From JAIRLS01 sp031551455 (GTDB taxonomy: Bacteria; Bacteroidota; Bacteroidia; Bacteroidales; UBA4181), in contig JAVBNP010000007.1 of NCBI GenBank assembly GCA_031551455.1, forward strand, positions 1 to 56,249: a DNA stretch of 56,249 nucleotides, written 5' to 3'. The stretch's first letter is position 1; each line of letters starts with the position of its first letter. Below, in pieces: positions 28,198 through 37,598 of the stretch. Under the pieces are notes generated by a model, which was given only the letters and a program-made list of their open reading frames with translations, ran no database searches and was not told the DNA's origin. The position numbers were made by a program, and so were the translations under genes.

Positions 28198-30162
28198 TTA
28201 CCAACCGGGATTTTGCCATGAGTTGCCGGTTATTTCTTCCAATCGCGTGGCTTCATCCCGCGGAATGGGTTGCAACAAATATTTGTTGGTATAGCATTCG
28301 CGCGGCGCTTCGCGAACAAGTCGGCGAGTATACGTATGTGATGTATGATTTTTGGCGGGCGAAACATCGACGATTTCCATCGCGGAAAGCCATTTATCGG
28401 TTGCGCGAAGATCCTTATCGCTTCCTTTTTCGGTCCATCGACGTGTGTCGAAATAACGAGTTTCTTCGAATCCCAGTTCGATGCGACGTTCTTGGCGAAC
28501 ATATTGTCGCATTTCCGTTTGATCGTTCGGGTTCGAAGGTGCAATAGCGGGCATGGCCGATCGGCTTCGTATCTCGTTAAGCAAGGGTACGGCTTCGTTT
28601 GGGTGACCCGATTCGACAGCCAACTCCGCAACGTCGAGAATTATTTCGCTCAGTCGGAATAACTTCCAACCCGGTGCGTAATAGGTTAAATCTTGTTCTC
28701 CTTCCGTGGGATGCAGAAATTTCTGAGAATAATATCCCGTACGGGTATACGCACGATATGCATCGCTGTTGCCCGGACGGATACCCGTCAGTTGATCGTC
28801 CTTATCCGTCCAAATAGTCATCCATGTATTGTTCTTGACGATAAATCGTTTGGAACCGTTGTAATATACGGTGGCATAAAAACGGGGATCTCTGTTTTTG
28901 TAGGGATTCGTTTCGTCGTACAACGGTCGCGTATTAGCCATACCATTGTAATTGTATGTCAACGCGGCGGGATTGTAATTCGGAAAAAGATGCGTTGGTT
29001 CGCCGGTATCGTTATACGGTTGTTCCGACTTTAAAACGGTGTGCGCAATCGTTCCGTCGGTTACTTCGAAAGCATCCACATACTCTTGAGTGGGACATGC
29101 GCCGCATTTGTATTTGCCCAAAAACGAATTGACTAACCACTGGCGGTCTTGTTTCACCTGATGCTGCCAAATCGTTTCTTTGTCGCGCGGATTGGGCGAG
29201 TAATCGACTTCGTTGCAGAAGTATTCCTTGAATGCACCCGCGGCATTGATCAACGCTTGTTTGTTGGGGCCGTCAAGCACATCTTGATACGGATCGGTAT
29301 AAACAGCTCCCGGCGTAACGGTATTACCCGCATTGTATAATTCGTAACCGTTGCTTCTCAAATTTTGCAACGATTGTTTGTTGATTTGATACGCTTCTTC
29401 CTTCGTGTACGTACCGTCGTCATAACGGGGGCTGACGGCGTAAAGCACGGCCTTTGATTTAATCGCTTCGGCTACGGCTTTCGTTATGCGCATTTTTTCG
29501 GCTTCGGTGGTGATTCTCCACGGCAACGCATTTGCCGCCAATGCCGCATCACAATCCGCCGCGATAAATTTGACGATTTCTCCGTAAGATGCTTGTTTCA
29601 ACATCGAAAAATCCTGATTGACTTCGTAAGGATCTTTATCGACGGGAAACGATGCTCCGTACCACTTGAGAAGTTCCATGTAATAATATGCTCTCAATAC
29701 ATGCGCTTCCGCTTTCCAACGTTCTCTGTCGGAAGCGCTGTTTACCGTCGCGTTGTCGATACGGCTCAAAAAATAAGAACAATCCCGTATGGCTGTCCAA
29801 TAATACTTCCAATAAGTTCCGAGACGCTTGTTGGTCGAAGGCATGTCTTCGTACAACGGATTTCCGCCGGCCGATACGTTGCCGTTGTAATATTGCACCA
29901 CGCGAAGGCCCGCGCAATCATCCGCATCCCATGCATCATCGGACAACGTGGTGGGAACGGAGGTGGAAAAATAATACCAATTTCCTTTAGCGGGAACGTA
30001 ACTGTAACATGTGTTCAGATAAGCGGCCACTTTGTCGTTGTCGGCAAATATCTGGTCGTACGTCAATATTCCGTCCGGCGACATATCCAACACGTCGGTG
30101 CATGCCGAAAAGACAACGACGGAACCGAAAATGATTATAATAAAGAAAAGTATTCGTTTCAT
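28198..30162 (-). CDS. susD: SusD-family glycan-binding lipoprotein (first pair)
   Basis: 654 aa. Lipobox FSAC (Cys21), then TDVLDMSPDGILTY as in other SusD proteins. KAEAHVLRAYYYMELLKWYG and the block QTEMRQYVRQERRIELGFEETRYFDTRRW identify the family. The start lies 12 bases after the stop of the 1149-aa SusC, its expected partner. It shares the general plan, but not close identity, with the second SusD, so the two pairs probably take different oligosaccharides or chain lengths. Confidence 0.96.
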   Translation of the reverse strand: MKRILFFIIIIFGSVVVFSACTDVLDMSPDGILTYDQIFADNDKVAAYLNTCYSYVPAKGNWYYFSTSVPTTLSDDAWDADDCAGLRVVQYYNGNVSAGGNPLYEDMPSTNKRLGTYWKYYWTAIRDCSYFLSRIDNATVNSASDRERWKAEAHVLRAYYYMELLKWYGASFPVDKDPYEVNQDFSMLKQASYGEIVKFIAADCDAALAANALPWRITTEAEKMRITKAVAEAIKSKAVLYAVSPRYDDGTYTKEEAYQINKQSLQNLRSNGYELYNAGNTVTPGAVYTDPYQDVLDGPNKQALINAAGAFKEYFCNEVDYSPNPRDKETIWQHQVKQDRQWLVNSFLGKYKCGACPTQEYVDAFEVTDGTIAHTVLKSEQPYNDTGEPTHLFPNYNPAALTYNYNGMANTRPLYDETNPYKNRDPRFYATVYYNGSKRFIVKNNTWMTIWTDKDDQLTGIRPGNSDAYRAYTRTGYYSQKFLHPTEGEQDLTYYAPGWKLFRLSEIILDVAELAVESGHPNEAVPLLNEIRSRSAMPAIAPSNPNDQTEMRQYVRQERRIELGFEETRYFDTRRWTEKGSDKDLRATDKWLSAMEIVDVSPAKNHTSHTYTRRLVREAPRECYTNKYLLQPIPRDEATRLEEITGNSWQNPGW

Positions 30163-30174
30163 GATTTTATTGTC

Positions 30175-33100
30175 TTAAAAAGTGGCACTTATTCCGAAAT
30201 TGTACATTTTGGTCATCGGATATACAATCCCGCTCAAATTCGCCGTCGGCGAAAACGATTCGGGATCCAACGTATTCATTTTCAACTTATCCCAAGTGAT
30301 CAAGTTCTGACCGCTGACATAAATGCGAATATTGCTCATTTTCAAATACCTGATCCATTTTTCGGGGAAGGTGAATCCGATCTCCGCATTTTTCAATCGG
30401 AGAAAGGATCGATCCATCACGAAAAAGCTGTTTGCCGTGTGATTGGGTCCGGAAGTCAAATGCAATGCGGGATATGTAATTTCGGCACCGCTCTCGTAAC
30501 GTTCCTTCGTCCATGCGGTTCGGTGGTAGTCGAAATAATTACCGCTGTACAACGTCTCGTAAACGCCTTCGTTGGAATAACACATGCTCGTTCCGCCCAA
30601 TCCTTGAAAAAGAACCGAAAAATCGAACCACTTGTACGTAGCACCCAAGGAAAGGCCGTACGATATTTCGGGGATCATTGTTTTTCCCAACGGAACTTGA
30701 TCTTTTTCATTGACAACTCCGTCTCCATTTTGATCGACGTATTTGAAATCGCCCAATCCGTATTTGCCGAATCCGTAAGTGATTTGATTGCCGTTTTTAT
30801 CGACGTATTTGTCGATTTCTTCCTGCGTATTGAGATAACCGTTGCCGTTGCCGTAATCGATTTCGTACCCGAAAATCGTTCCCAACGGATAACCCGTTTG
30901 ACGATACCTATACACATTATCTTCAGCAAGTTGCGGTTCATCCATAAAAATTACTTTATTTTTGGCGTAGCCGAGATTACCTTTCACGAAAACAAGAAGA
31001 TCCGAATTAATTCGTTTGTTGTAACCGATTTCGATTTCAAACCCGTGATTATCTACTTTTCCCATGTTGTATCGGGGAATATTCTTCAATTCGACCCCCT
31101 GCAATTCCGGAATCTTGTTCCGACCAATCAATATCCTCTCCCTTTTTTCGAGAAAATAATCAAAACTCAAATCGAGGCTGTTGAATAATTGAATGTCGAT
31201 CCCGTAATTTTGCTTGGTTGCCGCTTCCCATCCCACATCCATGTTTCCGAGCATCCCTTCGTTTATGTAATGTCCGTTGGACAAACTACCCAAAAAGAAT
31301 TCTCCATAACTTCCATTAGTATTTCTGTCTTGGTAATACATCTTATCCAAATACAAAAAACGATCATCACCCATTTTATCGTTTCCGACTTTACCGTACG
31401 ATCCTCTTATTTTAAGCCCGGACACATACGGCAACAACGGTTTGAAGAACGCTTCATTGCTTACGCGCCATCCCAAGGAAACCGCGGGAAAGAATCCGAA
31501 ACGTTTGGTCGGTGTAAACTGTTCCGAACCATTGTATCCCATATTAAATTCGCCCAAGTACCGATCATCGTACGAATAGGTAACGCGGCCCACCAAACCC
31601 AATACATTATAAGGTAATTCGATAGGATTTGCCGACTCCCAATTATCACGCTGTGCCAACAACAATCCTCCCACCCTGTGTTTCTCGGCAAAAGTGCGCG
31701 AATAATTCAATGAGGCTTGAAGATTTATGTTATAGCGATAACCGGCAATTTTCGATATCCCCATCGTTCCTTTGCTCATATTGGTCGAAAATACGGGTTG
31801 GCTTTCGTCACCGACGGTGAGAATTCGCGCAATGTACTGTTGTGCACCGATATGCGCATTCATCACGGTTGAAGAATAGCTGTCGAACGACACCATTCCT
31901 TTGAGTGAAAGGCCTTTGGTTAGAAACGACATATCCCACTCCATCCCGTACGATCCGTTGAAATTCATTCGCGTATCGTTGCGATATCCCGATCTGTTGA
32001 CAATTTCGTATCCCGATCGCAAAAGATTATCAAATTTAATAACTTCGCCGGCCGGAGTGGTGGTACCTTTCATCGCAATGGTGGTAGGTCCCATTTCAAA
32101 CGGGCGTGAATATTGCAGTGAACGGAAGACATCCGACATCATTTCGTTTGCACTGTTAGTTGGATCATCTCCGTAATTTTTTGTACTCGGCATGGCCACT
32201 TTCTCTATGTAGCTGCCCATGTTCAGAAACGCCTTTAAACTGCGAGCTAACTTATAGTCGACGTTTGCCCTGAATCCGTAACGATCCATCCGAACTTGAG
32301 GATCATACTCCAAATCCTTCTCTATTTTGAATTGTCCTCCCTGGTGGATATATGAAACATTGACGAAATACTGCATCCGTTCGGTACCTCCGCTCATATT
32401 AACGCTTGCTCTGGTTTGCGGCGCAAAACGACGCATCATCTCGCCGTAATAAAAATGACTCGGATACATGTATTGTTCGAGCGCGGTTTTATTCGATTTG
32501 GTATATTTTGCGATTTCTTCGTCCGAATAAATGATCGGAAGGTTATCATTTAGTGAAGCTTCATTTTTGAGCCGCATGTAATCCCACGAATCCAACCGTT
32601 GAGGTTCTCTGGTAAAGGATTGAAGCGATGTTTCCAAGTTGACCGACAATTGCATCTTGCCGACCTCGCCTCGTTTGGTGGTGATCAGAATCGCTCCGTT
32701 GGCGCCCCGAACACCAAAAACGGCCGTGGCCGAAGCGTCCTTGAGAACCGATATTGATTCGATTTCGTTGGGATCCAGGACTCCCATATTGTCCCGAGGC
32801 ACCCCGTCAATCAAAATTAAGGGGTCCGAAGAGTTGGTTGTAGCCGCTCCGCGGAGATACATTCTCGCATTATCGTTGCCCGGTTGCCCCGAACTTTGAA
32901 CGGAGGAAAGCCCGGAAATGCGTCCCGCAAGGGCATTATTTAAATTGGCGGCGGAACTTTTTTTCAGATCTTTGGTTTGAATGGACGATATGGCTCCCGT
33001 TACCGATTCTTTTTTCTGTGCTCCGTAAGCCACGATCACCACTTCGTCCAATTTTTGCTCCGCGGGCTCCAATAATATGTTGAACGACGATTTTCCTTCA

Positions 33101-33624
33101 ACACTCACATATTCGGTTTTATAACCGATGTACGATATTTTCAATCGACCGTTCTCGGGAACTTCGAGTGAAAAGACCCCGTTGATGTCCGATACCGTCC
33201 CGGTGGTTGTTCCGTCGATGAGTACGTTGGCGCCGATGGCCGGCAGCCCTTCGTTATCCGTAATGACGCCCGAAACTTTTTTCTTCTTTGCGGGAGCCGG
33301 TTTATCGCTGCCGGGCTTTTTTGAAATGTATACTTGATTTCCGTCGATGACGAATTTGCTCGAACTGTCCTTGAATAATATTTCCAGAACTTTCGACAAT
33401 GGTTGATCCTTCAAGTCGATGGTTACCTTTCGGTTAAGATCGACATCTTGGTCGGAATAAAAGAAATATACCTTACTTTTTTCTTCGATAACGGTTAAAA
33501 TTTCCTTAACCGTTTTGTTTTCTTCTCGTATGGTTAAACCGGGAGTTTGTGCATATCCCGTATTTGCAAGCGCCTGTATGAAAACAACCATTAACAGGCA
33601 CGTTATGCGTGACATTTGGGTCAT
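30175..33624 (-). CDS. susC: SusC-family TonB-dependent transducer with STN domain
   Basis: 1149 aa. Signal peptide about 1-25 (NTGYAQ; Met4 is an alternative start). An STN (secretin/TonB N-terminal) domain follows at about 27-95 (LTIREENKTVKEILTVIEEKS), then a CarbopepD-like domain at about 115-195 (VSGVITDNEGLPAIGANVLI), a TonB box-like VIVAYGAQKKESVTGAI, the plug (TAVFGVRGANGAILITTKRG) and the barrel ending MYNFGISATF. The STN domain is the part that contacts a FecR-type anti-sigma factor, and such genes (sigma, anti-sigma) lie directly upstream. This transporter therefore probably both imports substrate and signals its presence. First gene of the SusCDCD operon. Confidence 0.97.
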   Translation of the reverse strand: MTQMSRITCLLMVVFIQALANTGYAQTPGLTIREENKTVKEILTVIEEKSKVYFFYSDQDVDLNRKVTIDLKDQPLSKVLEILFKDSSSKFVIDGNQVYISKKPGSDKPAPAKKKKVSGVITDNEGLPAIGANVLIDGTTTGTVSDINGVFSLEVPENGRLKISYIGYKTEYVSVEGKSSFNILLEPAEQKLDEVVIVAYGAQKKESVTGAISSIQTKDLKKSSAANLNNALAGRISGLSSVQSSGQPGNDNARMYLRGAATTNSSDPLILIDGVPRDNMGVLDPNEIESISVLKDASATAVFGVRGANGAILITTKRGEVGKMQLSVNLETSLQSFTREPQRLDSWDYMRLKNEASLNDNLPIIYSDEEIAKYTKSNKTALEQYMYPSHFYYGEMMRRFAPQTRASVNMSGGTERMQYFVNVSYIHQGGQFKIEKDLEYDPQVRMDRYGFRANVDYKLARSLKAFLNMGSYIEKVAMPSTKNYGDDPTNSANEMMSDVFRSLQYSRPFEMGPTTIAMKGTTTPAGEVIKFDNLLRSGYEIVNRSGYRNDTRMNFNGSYGMEWDMSFLTKGLSLKGMVSFDSYSSTVMNAHIGAQQYIARILTVGDESQPVFSTNMSKGTMGISKIAGYRYNINLQASLNYSRTFAEKHRVGGLLLAQRDNWESANPIELPYNVLGLVGRVTYSYDDRYLGEFNMGYNGSEQFTPTKRFGFFPAVSLGWRVSNEAFFKPLLPYVSGLKIRGSYGKVGNDKMGDDRFLYLDKMYYQDRNTNGSYGEFFLGSLSNGHYINEGMLGNMDVGWEAATKQNYGIDIQLFNSLDLSFDYFLEKRERILIGRNKIPELQGVELKNIPRYNMGKVDNHGFEIEIGYNKRINSDLLVFVKGNLGYAKNKVIFMDEPQLAEDNVYRYRQTGYPLGTIFGYEIDYGNGNGYLNTQEEIDKYVDKNGNQITYGFGKYGLGDFKYVDQNGDGVVNEKDQVPLGKTMIPEISYGLSLGATYKWFDFSVLFQGLGGTSMCYSNEGVYETLYSGNYFDYHRTAWTKERYESGAEITYPALHLTSGPNHTANSFFVMDRSFLRLKNAEIGFTFPEKWIRYLKMSNIRIYVSGQNLITWDKLKMNTLDPESFSPTANLSGIVYPMTKMYNFGISATF

Positions 33625-33752
33625 AGGCTGAGTGTGTGTTTGGTTTACCTACTATGTTATCTTCAATAATTTGTATTTGCGAATTCGATGCGATTTATTC
33701 TATGCTTATGTTGACATGATTGATGGTTTTATGGTATTTACTATATTGATTA

Positions 33753-34943
33753 CTACTCAAAATTGATCAAGTATTCATTGTTTTCCACGACGCAGTTCAT
33801 GGCGGCAACTTCAGACAAGCCTTTCAGTAATTGTCCGAAATCGTCTTTCAGAACCAACTTTCCCGAACAGGTCATACCCGACGGAGAGGACGCTAATTTG
33901 ATGGTTACGTTGTAATAGCGTGACAATCGACGCAAGACATTTTCAACGGATTCATTCCTAAAGACATAAACTCCGGAATGCCATGAAACGTAGCTTTCCA
34001 CATCCACATTTTTTACCGTACCGACCTGATCCGTGTAAGTATACATCTGATTGGGTCGTAACAATGTTGCAGTACCAACTTCAGGTTGAACATTTACGGT
34101 ACCGTTTACCAATACCACTTGGGCTTGTTTTTCCTCTTTATAGGCGGATAAATTAAACGCCGTTCCGAGCACTCGTACCTCTATGGTGTTGGTCTTTACG
34201 ATGAACGGACGATTTGCGTCGTGAAACACTTCGGCATAAATTTCCCCTTCCGCAAAAATTTCGCGTTTATCTTCGGCAAAAATCGAGGGATATGTAACCG
34301 TTGATCCCGAATTCACCCAAAGCGAGGTGCCGTCAGGCATTTTCAAGAAAGCTCTTTTGCCGTACGGAACACGCAGTTGATATTTCTGCGGAACATTTTC
34401 GGTTTCGAGAGCAACCGCTTCCCGATTGACTTTCATTTTCCCGCTTTTATCGTATTCAATATCCGCTTCGGAACCGTCGACATCTACCACAACATCATCC
34501 GCAACCAATTGTATTTGACCTGTTGACGGAACAGGATTGATGACATTTTCGTAAATAATCTCCGATGATGATCCGATTTGAGGACTATCGCTTGTTTTCA
34601 ACACCGTGAACAACGAAATTCCCGATATTGCCGCGATAAAACATGCCGCCGCCGCATAACGAAAAATACGAAGCCTCCTTCTTTTTAATTCGTTTCTTCG
34701 GTTGGTTTCGATAATCCGTCTCCATACCATGCGAATTCGTTTATCGGAAACATCCGGTTTGCTTTCGCGCAACTCATTAAGGATGGTACAAGCAGCATTA
34801 AATTCCGTTTCGTTTATCTTTTTCCGACGAAGAAGCGATTTCCAAAATTTCTCGCTTTCCGCGGTGGGATAAAGTATTGTTTCGACGAAATAATCGTCGA
34901 TCAAGTAATCTTCGGCTTTATAAGATTCGTACTTTACGGACAT
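33753..34943 (-). CDS. FecR-family anti-sigma factor
   Basis: 396 aa from the ATG at 34943 (MSVKYESYKAEDYLIDDYF), the usual opening of Bacteroidota anti-sigma factors. An upstream in-frame ATG at 35045 would add 34 Lys-rich residues coded by an A-rich slippery tract and is less likely. The cytosolic N-terminal part (1-90) should bind the sigma factor; a membrane helix lies at about 93-115 (FRYAAAACFIAAISGISLF). The periplasmic FecR domain (RVPYGKRAFLKMPDGTSLWVN...GEIYAEVFHDANRPFIV) and a C-terminal DUF4974 domain (GVYVFRNESVENVLRRLSRYYNV) complete the protein. It should release the sigma factor at 35201-35812 when the STN-SusC downstream is loaded. Confidence 0.95.
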   Translation of the reverse strand: MSVKYESYKAEDYLIDDYFVETILYPTAESEKFWKSLLRRKKINETEFNAACTILNELRESKPDVSDKRIRMVWRRIIETNRRNELKRRRLRIFRYAAAACFIAAISGISLFTVLKTSDSPQIGSSSEIIYENVINPVPSTGQIQLVADDVVVDVDGSEADIEYDKSGKMKVNREAVALETENVPQKYQLRVPYGKRAFLKMPDGTSLWVNSGSTVTYPSIFAEDKREIFAEGEIYAEVFHDANRPFIVKTNTIEVRVLGTAFNLSAYKEEKQAQVVLVNGTVNVQPEVGTATLLRPNQMYTYTDQVGTVKNVDVESYVSWHSGVYVFRNESVENVLRRLSRYYNVTIKLASSPSGMTCSGKLVLKDDFGQLLKGLSEVAAMNCVVENNEYLINFE

Positions 34944-35073
34944 ATTCCAACCGGTTTTGATATATAGTATCGGAATTGATTTTTTGGTACTCACTTTTTT
35001 GTTCTTTTTTTGTTCTTTTTTTGATTTTTTTCGTAAAAAATTCATAACACAATTGTTCTAAAACAATTGAGCA

Positions 35074-35113
35074 TAAAAAAATCCGTATGAATACATAAAT
35101 ATCATACGGATTT
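35074..35113 (-). terminator. Rho-independent terminator between sigma and anti-sigma genes
   Basis: On the minus strand a perfect 12-bp stem (AAATCCGTATGA at 35079-35090 with TCATACGGATTT at 35102-35113) and an 11-nt loop are followed by a run of seven T. It stands 88 bases after the sigma stop and before the anti-sigma start. A second hairpin without T-run overlaps the sigma stop codon (35167-35180 with 35189-35202). Confidence 0.8.
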
Positions 35114-35200
35114 CGAAAACAATAATAGAATACGTCCGACGCCGAATTTGAAAGAATCGACAATCGAATCAGCCGATTTTACGGTGTAAAAATCGGTTGA

Positions 35201-35812
35201 TTAATGTTGTTTTTTGCGTAAAAATATTTTGGCAAGGAAGAGCAGTATCATCATTTGCAATGCTCTCAATTTCTTGATTGCCCTGTGAATAAGATTTTTC
35301 ACGGACTGGTAGTTGATACCCATCAACGAAGCAATGTCCTCCACGGAAAGTCCGTCGACAAAACGGTAATACAAAACTTCGCGCTGCCGGATATTAAGTT
35401 CCGACATGAGACGTTTGACCCGCAATTCTTTTTCGTCGATGTTTTCTTTTTCCATCCACGTTTCCATATTGCTTCTTTCCTTTTGCCCATGCGAATCCGA
35501 ATCCGTCATTTCCGTATATACCGCTTCTTTTTTCAACAGAAAGAACAACCGATTTCTGAAAGCACCCATGATGTACAACTTCAGATTACGAATCTCGGCC
35601 AATTTTTCCCTGCGAATATAAATGTCCGTAAATACGTCGTGCACGGCATCTTCAATCAACGCCGGTTTTGCGCGCAACGAGAGTCCGAAAGCATATAAAT
35701 CCCTTGCATATAATTCGTATATTTTGGCAAAAGCGCCATCGTCGCCTTCCAAAAAATCATGAAGCAGGCGATGATTGTCCGAGTGGTCAAATATGTTTTT
35801 TTTATGCTTCAT
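35201..35812 (-). CDS. ECF-type RNA polymerase sigma factor
   Basis: 203 aa. Sigma region 2 covers about 25-95 (FAKIYELYARDLYAFGLSL, ALIEDAVHDVFTDIYIRREKL) and region 4 about 130-185 (ELNIRQREVLYYRFVDGLSVEDIASLMGI, with the HTH NYQSVKNLIHRAIKKL). It lacks region 3, as ECF factors do. Together with the FecR protein and the STN-SusC it forms a trans-envelope switch that should turn on the SusCDCD operon in the presence of substrate. Its own promoter must lie in 35813-36177. The terminator after it means the anti-sigma gene is not simply co-transcribed. Confidence 0.95.
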   Translation of the reverse strand: MKHKKNIFDHSDNHRLLHDFLEGDDGAFAKIYELYARDLYAFGLSLRAKPALIEDAVHDVFTDIYIRREKLAEIRNLKLYIMGAFRNRLFFLLKKEAVYTEMTDSDSHGQKERSNMETWMEKENIDEKELRVKRLMSELNIRQREVLYYRFVDGLSVEDIASLMGINYQSVKNLIHRAIKKLRALQMMILLFLAKIFLRKKQH

Positions 35813-36177
35813 GACAACATTTACGAAATCGACTGCCGGTTATATTCGAGAATTACGCTAAATTGATGCTCATTGTCGTCCGATATTCAAATATTCGGTT
35901 CTCGAATGAAACACCTTTATTTTGATAAGGTTTTACTTCTCAATAAAAAGATCGTTTATTTTTTATGACCGGATTTTATTTCAAACATTTTTCCCGGAAA
36001 CAAAAATCGATCCGAACCGATAACGCGGGATAATCGAATTAATTGCCGTTATGATATTTTTCCGGTAATACACGGACAAAACGGGCTATCTTCCGCTTGA
36101 TCACTATTTTATTCGAAAACAAAACCAAAAAAATGTCGGCTGATTAATCCCATGAAAATACGATTTCGAATTTGTCC
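35813..36177. other. Spacer upstream of the sigma gene
   Basis: 365 AT-rich bases with no convincing gene. On the minus strand AATATTTG (35888-35895) has one mismatch to TAnnTTTG and is a weak candidate for the sigma promoter. No clear terminator for the flavoprotein gene was found. Confidence 0.35.
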
Positions 36178-36810
36178 TTATCGAATAAAATTCATGAATA
36201 CTTTTCCCGTTGGTTGAGGCGGTTGAATATCAATGCCGGCTTGTTTTGTTTTCAGCAACCATGCCATGTTCGCTCCCAATACCCGCATGATCTGCAAGCC
36301 CTCCGAGTCCTGCTCGGCTTCCCCTTCCTGCATGCCGTGTATAATGTTCCAATAATTGGATGAAACCACCACCATTTCGGAAATGGTTAAATAATGGTTT
36401 AAGCTGTCCAACGTTATCGAACCACCCGAACGACGAAGTGCAACAACCGCGGCGCCGACTTTATGACGCATTTGATTGCCGTTTGCACCGGAAACATAAA
36501 ATACCCTGTCGAGAAAACATTTCATGGTACCGGCAATACCCGAATAATAAACGGGAGAACCGAGAATAATTCCGTCTGCTTCTGTCACGGCGGGAAGATA
36601 GTGATTCAAATCGTCATTACGTACGGCACATTTACCGTCTTGATTTTTGAAACATTGTCGGCAAGCAATGCAACCACGAATATTCTTATTCCCGATATGC
36701 AAAATCTCGAAGTCGATTCCTTCGTCGATTAATATCTCTCCGATTGTTTTTAAAGCAAACCAAGTATTTCCTTTTTGTCGAGGGCTTCCGTTAATGGCAA
36801 TAACTTTCAT
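36178..36810 (-). CDS. NADPH-dependent FMN reductase / iron-sulfur flavoprotein family
   Basis: 210 aa, flavodoxin-like fold (PF03358). The FMN phosphate loop is INGSPRQKGNTWFAL, and LGSPVYYSGIAGTMKCFLDR is the typical second flavin segment. The compact cysteine motif GCIACRQCFKNQDGKC (CX2CX2CX7C) resembles the [4Fe-4S] motif of archaeal/anaerobe iron-sulfur flavoproteins, so a cluster is possible. No signal peptide, so cytosolic. Its start overlaps the stop of the free-methionine-sulfoxide reductase gene by 4 bases (ATGA), so both are translated from one mRNA and may work together in redox repair. Electron donor and acceptor cannot be told. Confidence 0.88.
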   Translation of the reverse strand: MKVIAINGSPRQKGNTWFALKTIGEILIDEGIDFEILHIGNKNIRGCIACRQCFKNQDGKCAVRNDDLNHYLPAVTEADGIILGSPVYYSGIAGTMKCFLDRVFYVSGANGNQMRHKVGAAVVALRRSGGSITLDSLNHYLTISEMVVVSSNYWNIIHGMQEGEAEQDSEGLQIMRVLGANMAWLLKTKQAGIDIQPPQPTGKVFMNFIR

Positions 36811-37298
36811 GGGTGACGATGATTTATTTTCGATAATTTATTCGCAATAATTTTCAACCAATAAGCGTCCGTGTCGTCGAAATCGTTCAAACGATTACTG
36901 TCCACATCTAAAACGCCCGTTACCGACTCGTTTGATATTATCGGAACGACAATCTCCGACTTTGATTCACTGCTGCAGGCAATATGTCCCGGAAAAAGCG
37001 ACACATCAGGAACCACAACAACTTTTCGTTCCTTCCATGCGGTTCCGCAAACTCCTTTTCCGTATGCGATGCGAGTACATGCCACCGGCCCTTGAAACGG
37101 ACCCAAAACCAACATTTCATCTTTTACGGAATAAAATCCCACCCAAAAAAAATCAAATGTTTGTTTCAATGCTGCCGCCGTATTAGCCAAATTGGCAATT
37201 GGATCGGGTTCACCGTCGATCAATGCATCCATTTGCAAAATCAGATTCCGATATTTTTCTTCTTTCGAACCGAGGCTCAATACATTGAGATTTTCCAT
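36807..37298 (-). CDS. msrC: Free methionine-(R)-sulfoxide reductase (GAF domain)
   Basis: 163 aa from the ATG at 37298 (MENLNVLSLGS); an ATG five codons upstream is less likely. One GAF domain with the fRMsr signature: GPFQGPVACTRIAYGKGVCGTAW and DVSLFPGHIACSSESKSEIVVPI. The three cysteines in ACT, VCG and ACS correspond to the redox-active cysteines of the E. coli enzyme. It reduces free Met-(R)-sulfoxide to methionine with thioredoxin. First gene of a two-gene overlapping unit with the flavoprotein. The family is secure. Confidence 0.92.
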   Translation of the reverse strand: MENLNVLSLGSKEEKYRNLILQMDALIDGEPDPIANLANTAAALKQTFDFFWVGFYSVKDEMLVLGPFQGPVACTRIAYGKGVCGTAWKERKVVVVPDVSLFPGHIACSSESKSEIVVPIISNESVTGVLDVDSNRLNDFDDTDAYWLKIIANKLSKINHRHP

Positions 37299-37598
37299 TG
37301 ATCTAAAACACAAATGTTACCATCCCCTACTAGTGACTTATATTCAACATATTAACAATAAAATTATTGTAAAATATATCAAATGTATCAAGGTATTATT
37401 ATGTCGCAAGTTTTATTTTTTGACAAATTTATAAACACTTTCCGTTTATTGATATCTATTTTGTAAAAATAAGAAACACAAAATATGGCTAAGTAAGCTT
37501 ATTTAACCAAATATTATCATTCGTTAATTTTTAAACAATCCGGTATCACCATACATGCCAATGATGTATCCGGGTCCGTTTAAATCTTACATTCTCTC
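37299..37598. other. AT-rich spacer between DUF488 and msrC genes
   Basis: 300 bases, strongly AT-rich, between two genes on the minus strand. I see short A/T-rich inverted repeats (for example near 37350-37370 and 37553-37572), but no gene and no clear promoter consensus. Confidence 0.35.

Noticed and set aside
29593..31188. 531-codon plus-strand frame across the SusD/SusC junction
   Set aside because: It is antisense to two secure genes on the minus strand and shows no domain or signal peptide.
33753..35045. Longer 430-residue form of the FecR protein
   Set aside because: The extra 34 residues are Lys-rich, coded by a low-complexity tract, and the form from 34943 has the normal family start.
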